Part shown: positions 63,622 to 64,000 of the stretch, one piece after another
How positions within the stretch are numbered: the stretch's first letter is position 1
How the letters are laid out: each line of letters starts with the position of its first letter
Assembly: GCF_000717915.1 (NCBI RefSeq)
Contig: NZ_JOCX01000014.1
Location: 62,001 to 126,000, forward strand
Direction of reading: 5' to 3'
Length of the DNA: 64,000 bases
Source of the DNA: Streptomyces sp. NRRL S-244
Lineage (GTDB): Bacteria > Actinomycetota > Actinomycetes > Streptomycetales > Streptomycetaceae
Made by a program: the position numbers and the translations under genes
Notes under the pieces: model-generated
Told to the model about the DNA's origin: nothing
Database searches by the model: none
What the model saw: the letters and a program-made list of their open reading frames with translations, nothing else

Positions 63622-64000
63622 ATGCACCGCGCACTGATCGTCGTCGACGTACAGAACGACTTCTGCGAAGGCGGCAGCCTCGCGGTCGCCGGCGGGGCCG
63701 ATGTCGCCGCCGCGATCACCGAGCTGATCGGCCAGGCCACGGCCGGTTACCGGCACGTCGTCGCCAGCCGCGACTGCCACATCGACCCCGGGTCGCACTT
63801 CGCCCGCCCCCCGGCCGAGCCGGACTACGAGACCTCCTGGCCGGTCCACTGCGTCGCCGGGACCGAGGGCGTCGGGTTCCACCCGAACTTCGCCCCCGCC
63901 GTCGCCTCCGGAGCCGTGACCGCCGTCTTCGACAAGGGGGCCTATGAGGCCGCGTACAGCGGGTTCGAGGGGGCCAACGAGAACGGCACCCCGCTCACCC
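63622..64000 (+). CDS. pncA: Nicotinamidase/isochorismatase-family protein (partial, runs off the window)
   Basis: The first 126 residues of a hydrolase deamidating nicotinamide to nicotinate. VVDVQNDFCEGGSLAV supplies catalytic Asp9, DCHIDPGSHF the metal ligands, and VFDKGAYEAAYSGFEG the catalytic Lys region; the Cys lies beyond the edge. ATG 63622 has GAAGGA 9 nt upstream; an in-frame ATG 45 nt earlier is less likely. It follows pncB by 76 bp, giving a two-step NAD salvage pair. Confidence 0.92.
   Translation, partial: MHRALIVVDVQNDFCEGGSLAVAGGADVAAAITELIGQATAGYRHVVASRDCHIDPGSHFARPPAEPDYETSWPVHCVAGTEGVGFHPNFAPAVASGAVTAVFDKGAYEAAYSGFEGANENGTPLT

Overview
The window is about 72% GC by eye. 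Codons have strong third-position G/C bias, starts are often GTG, and many gene families are typical of Streptomyces: TipA, a WhiJ-type HTH/DUF397/ATPase group, DasR-type dre sites with nagF/nagE1/nagE2, a class E sortase with an LAxTG substrate, and the Mec-CysO-CysM cysteine route. It reads as a chromosomal segment of a Streptomyces or close relative. All calls come from reading the sequence; no search was run.

Layout. 1-8.9 kb: end of a folate operon (possibly folK, then DUF3180), convergent folE, then ftsH, hpt, tilS, an HExxH zincin and a dacB-like carboxypeptidase on the minus strand, and ppa on the plus strand. 9-16.9 kb: ThrE-type exporter, DedA protein, the thiopeptide sensor gene tipA with its operator and internal TipAS start, a DinB-like protein, a class B PBP and an aldehyde dehydrogenase. 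16.9-19.2 kb: WhiJ-type regulatory trio with a repeated palindrome. 19.4-28.6 kb: short TatA, DUF2786, a ROK regulator divergent from a Gfo/Idh oxidoreductase, a secreted ALF-repeat protein with an LANTG sorting signal, an FAH-family hydrolase, then YidC-like, DUF6412 and sortase genes, and a TPR/SEC-C protein.

28.6-36.5 kb is the main accessory region. A NaeI-like restriction endonuclease overlaps vsr, and both converge on a leftward operon of an HNH-like zinc protein, a ParB-like protein, an SNF2 helicase and a cytosine-C5 methyltransferase. A probable HTH regulator is divergent from that operon. The region joins the flanking genes through overlapping codons on both sides. It is the best candidate here for a system that may be undescribed as a whole.

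36.5-47.6 kb: DUF559/AbiEi-like protein, GNAT, small membrane proteins, DUF445, DUF1707/LiaF-like protein, a three-gene ABC exporter, a class A PBP, and a Gdx/SugE guanidinium exporter preceded by a likely guanidine-III riboswitch. 47.6-52.1 kb: GroES-like, DUF3618, Bcp peroxiredoxin, two tandem HNH proteins directly upstream of tRNA-Leu(TAG), rdgB, a lipoprotein and rph. 52.2-64 kb: GlcNAc PTS genes with four dre-like sites, an MBL-fold hydrolase, DUF488, cysM-cysO with a cysteine leader peptide and upstream mec, an amino-acid permease with a structured leader, clpS-DUF2017, and the NAD salvage pair pncB and pncA (the last cut by the window end).

Recurring themes are strong intrinsic terminators between convergent genes, ATGA/GTGA overlaps within operons, and several G+C-rich hexanucleotide microsatellites that encode flexible linkers in membrane or surface proteins.
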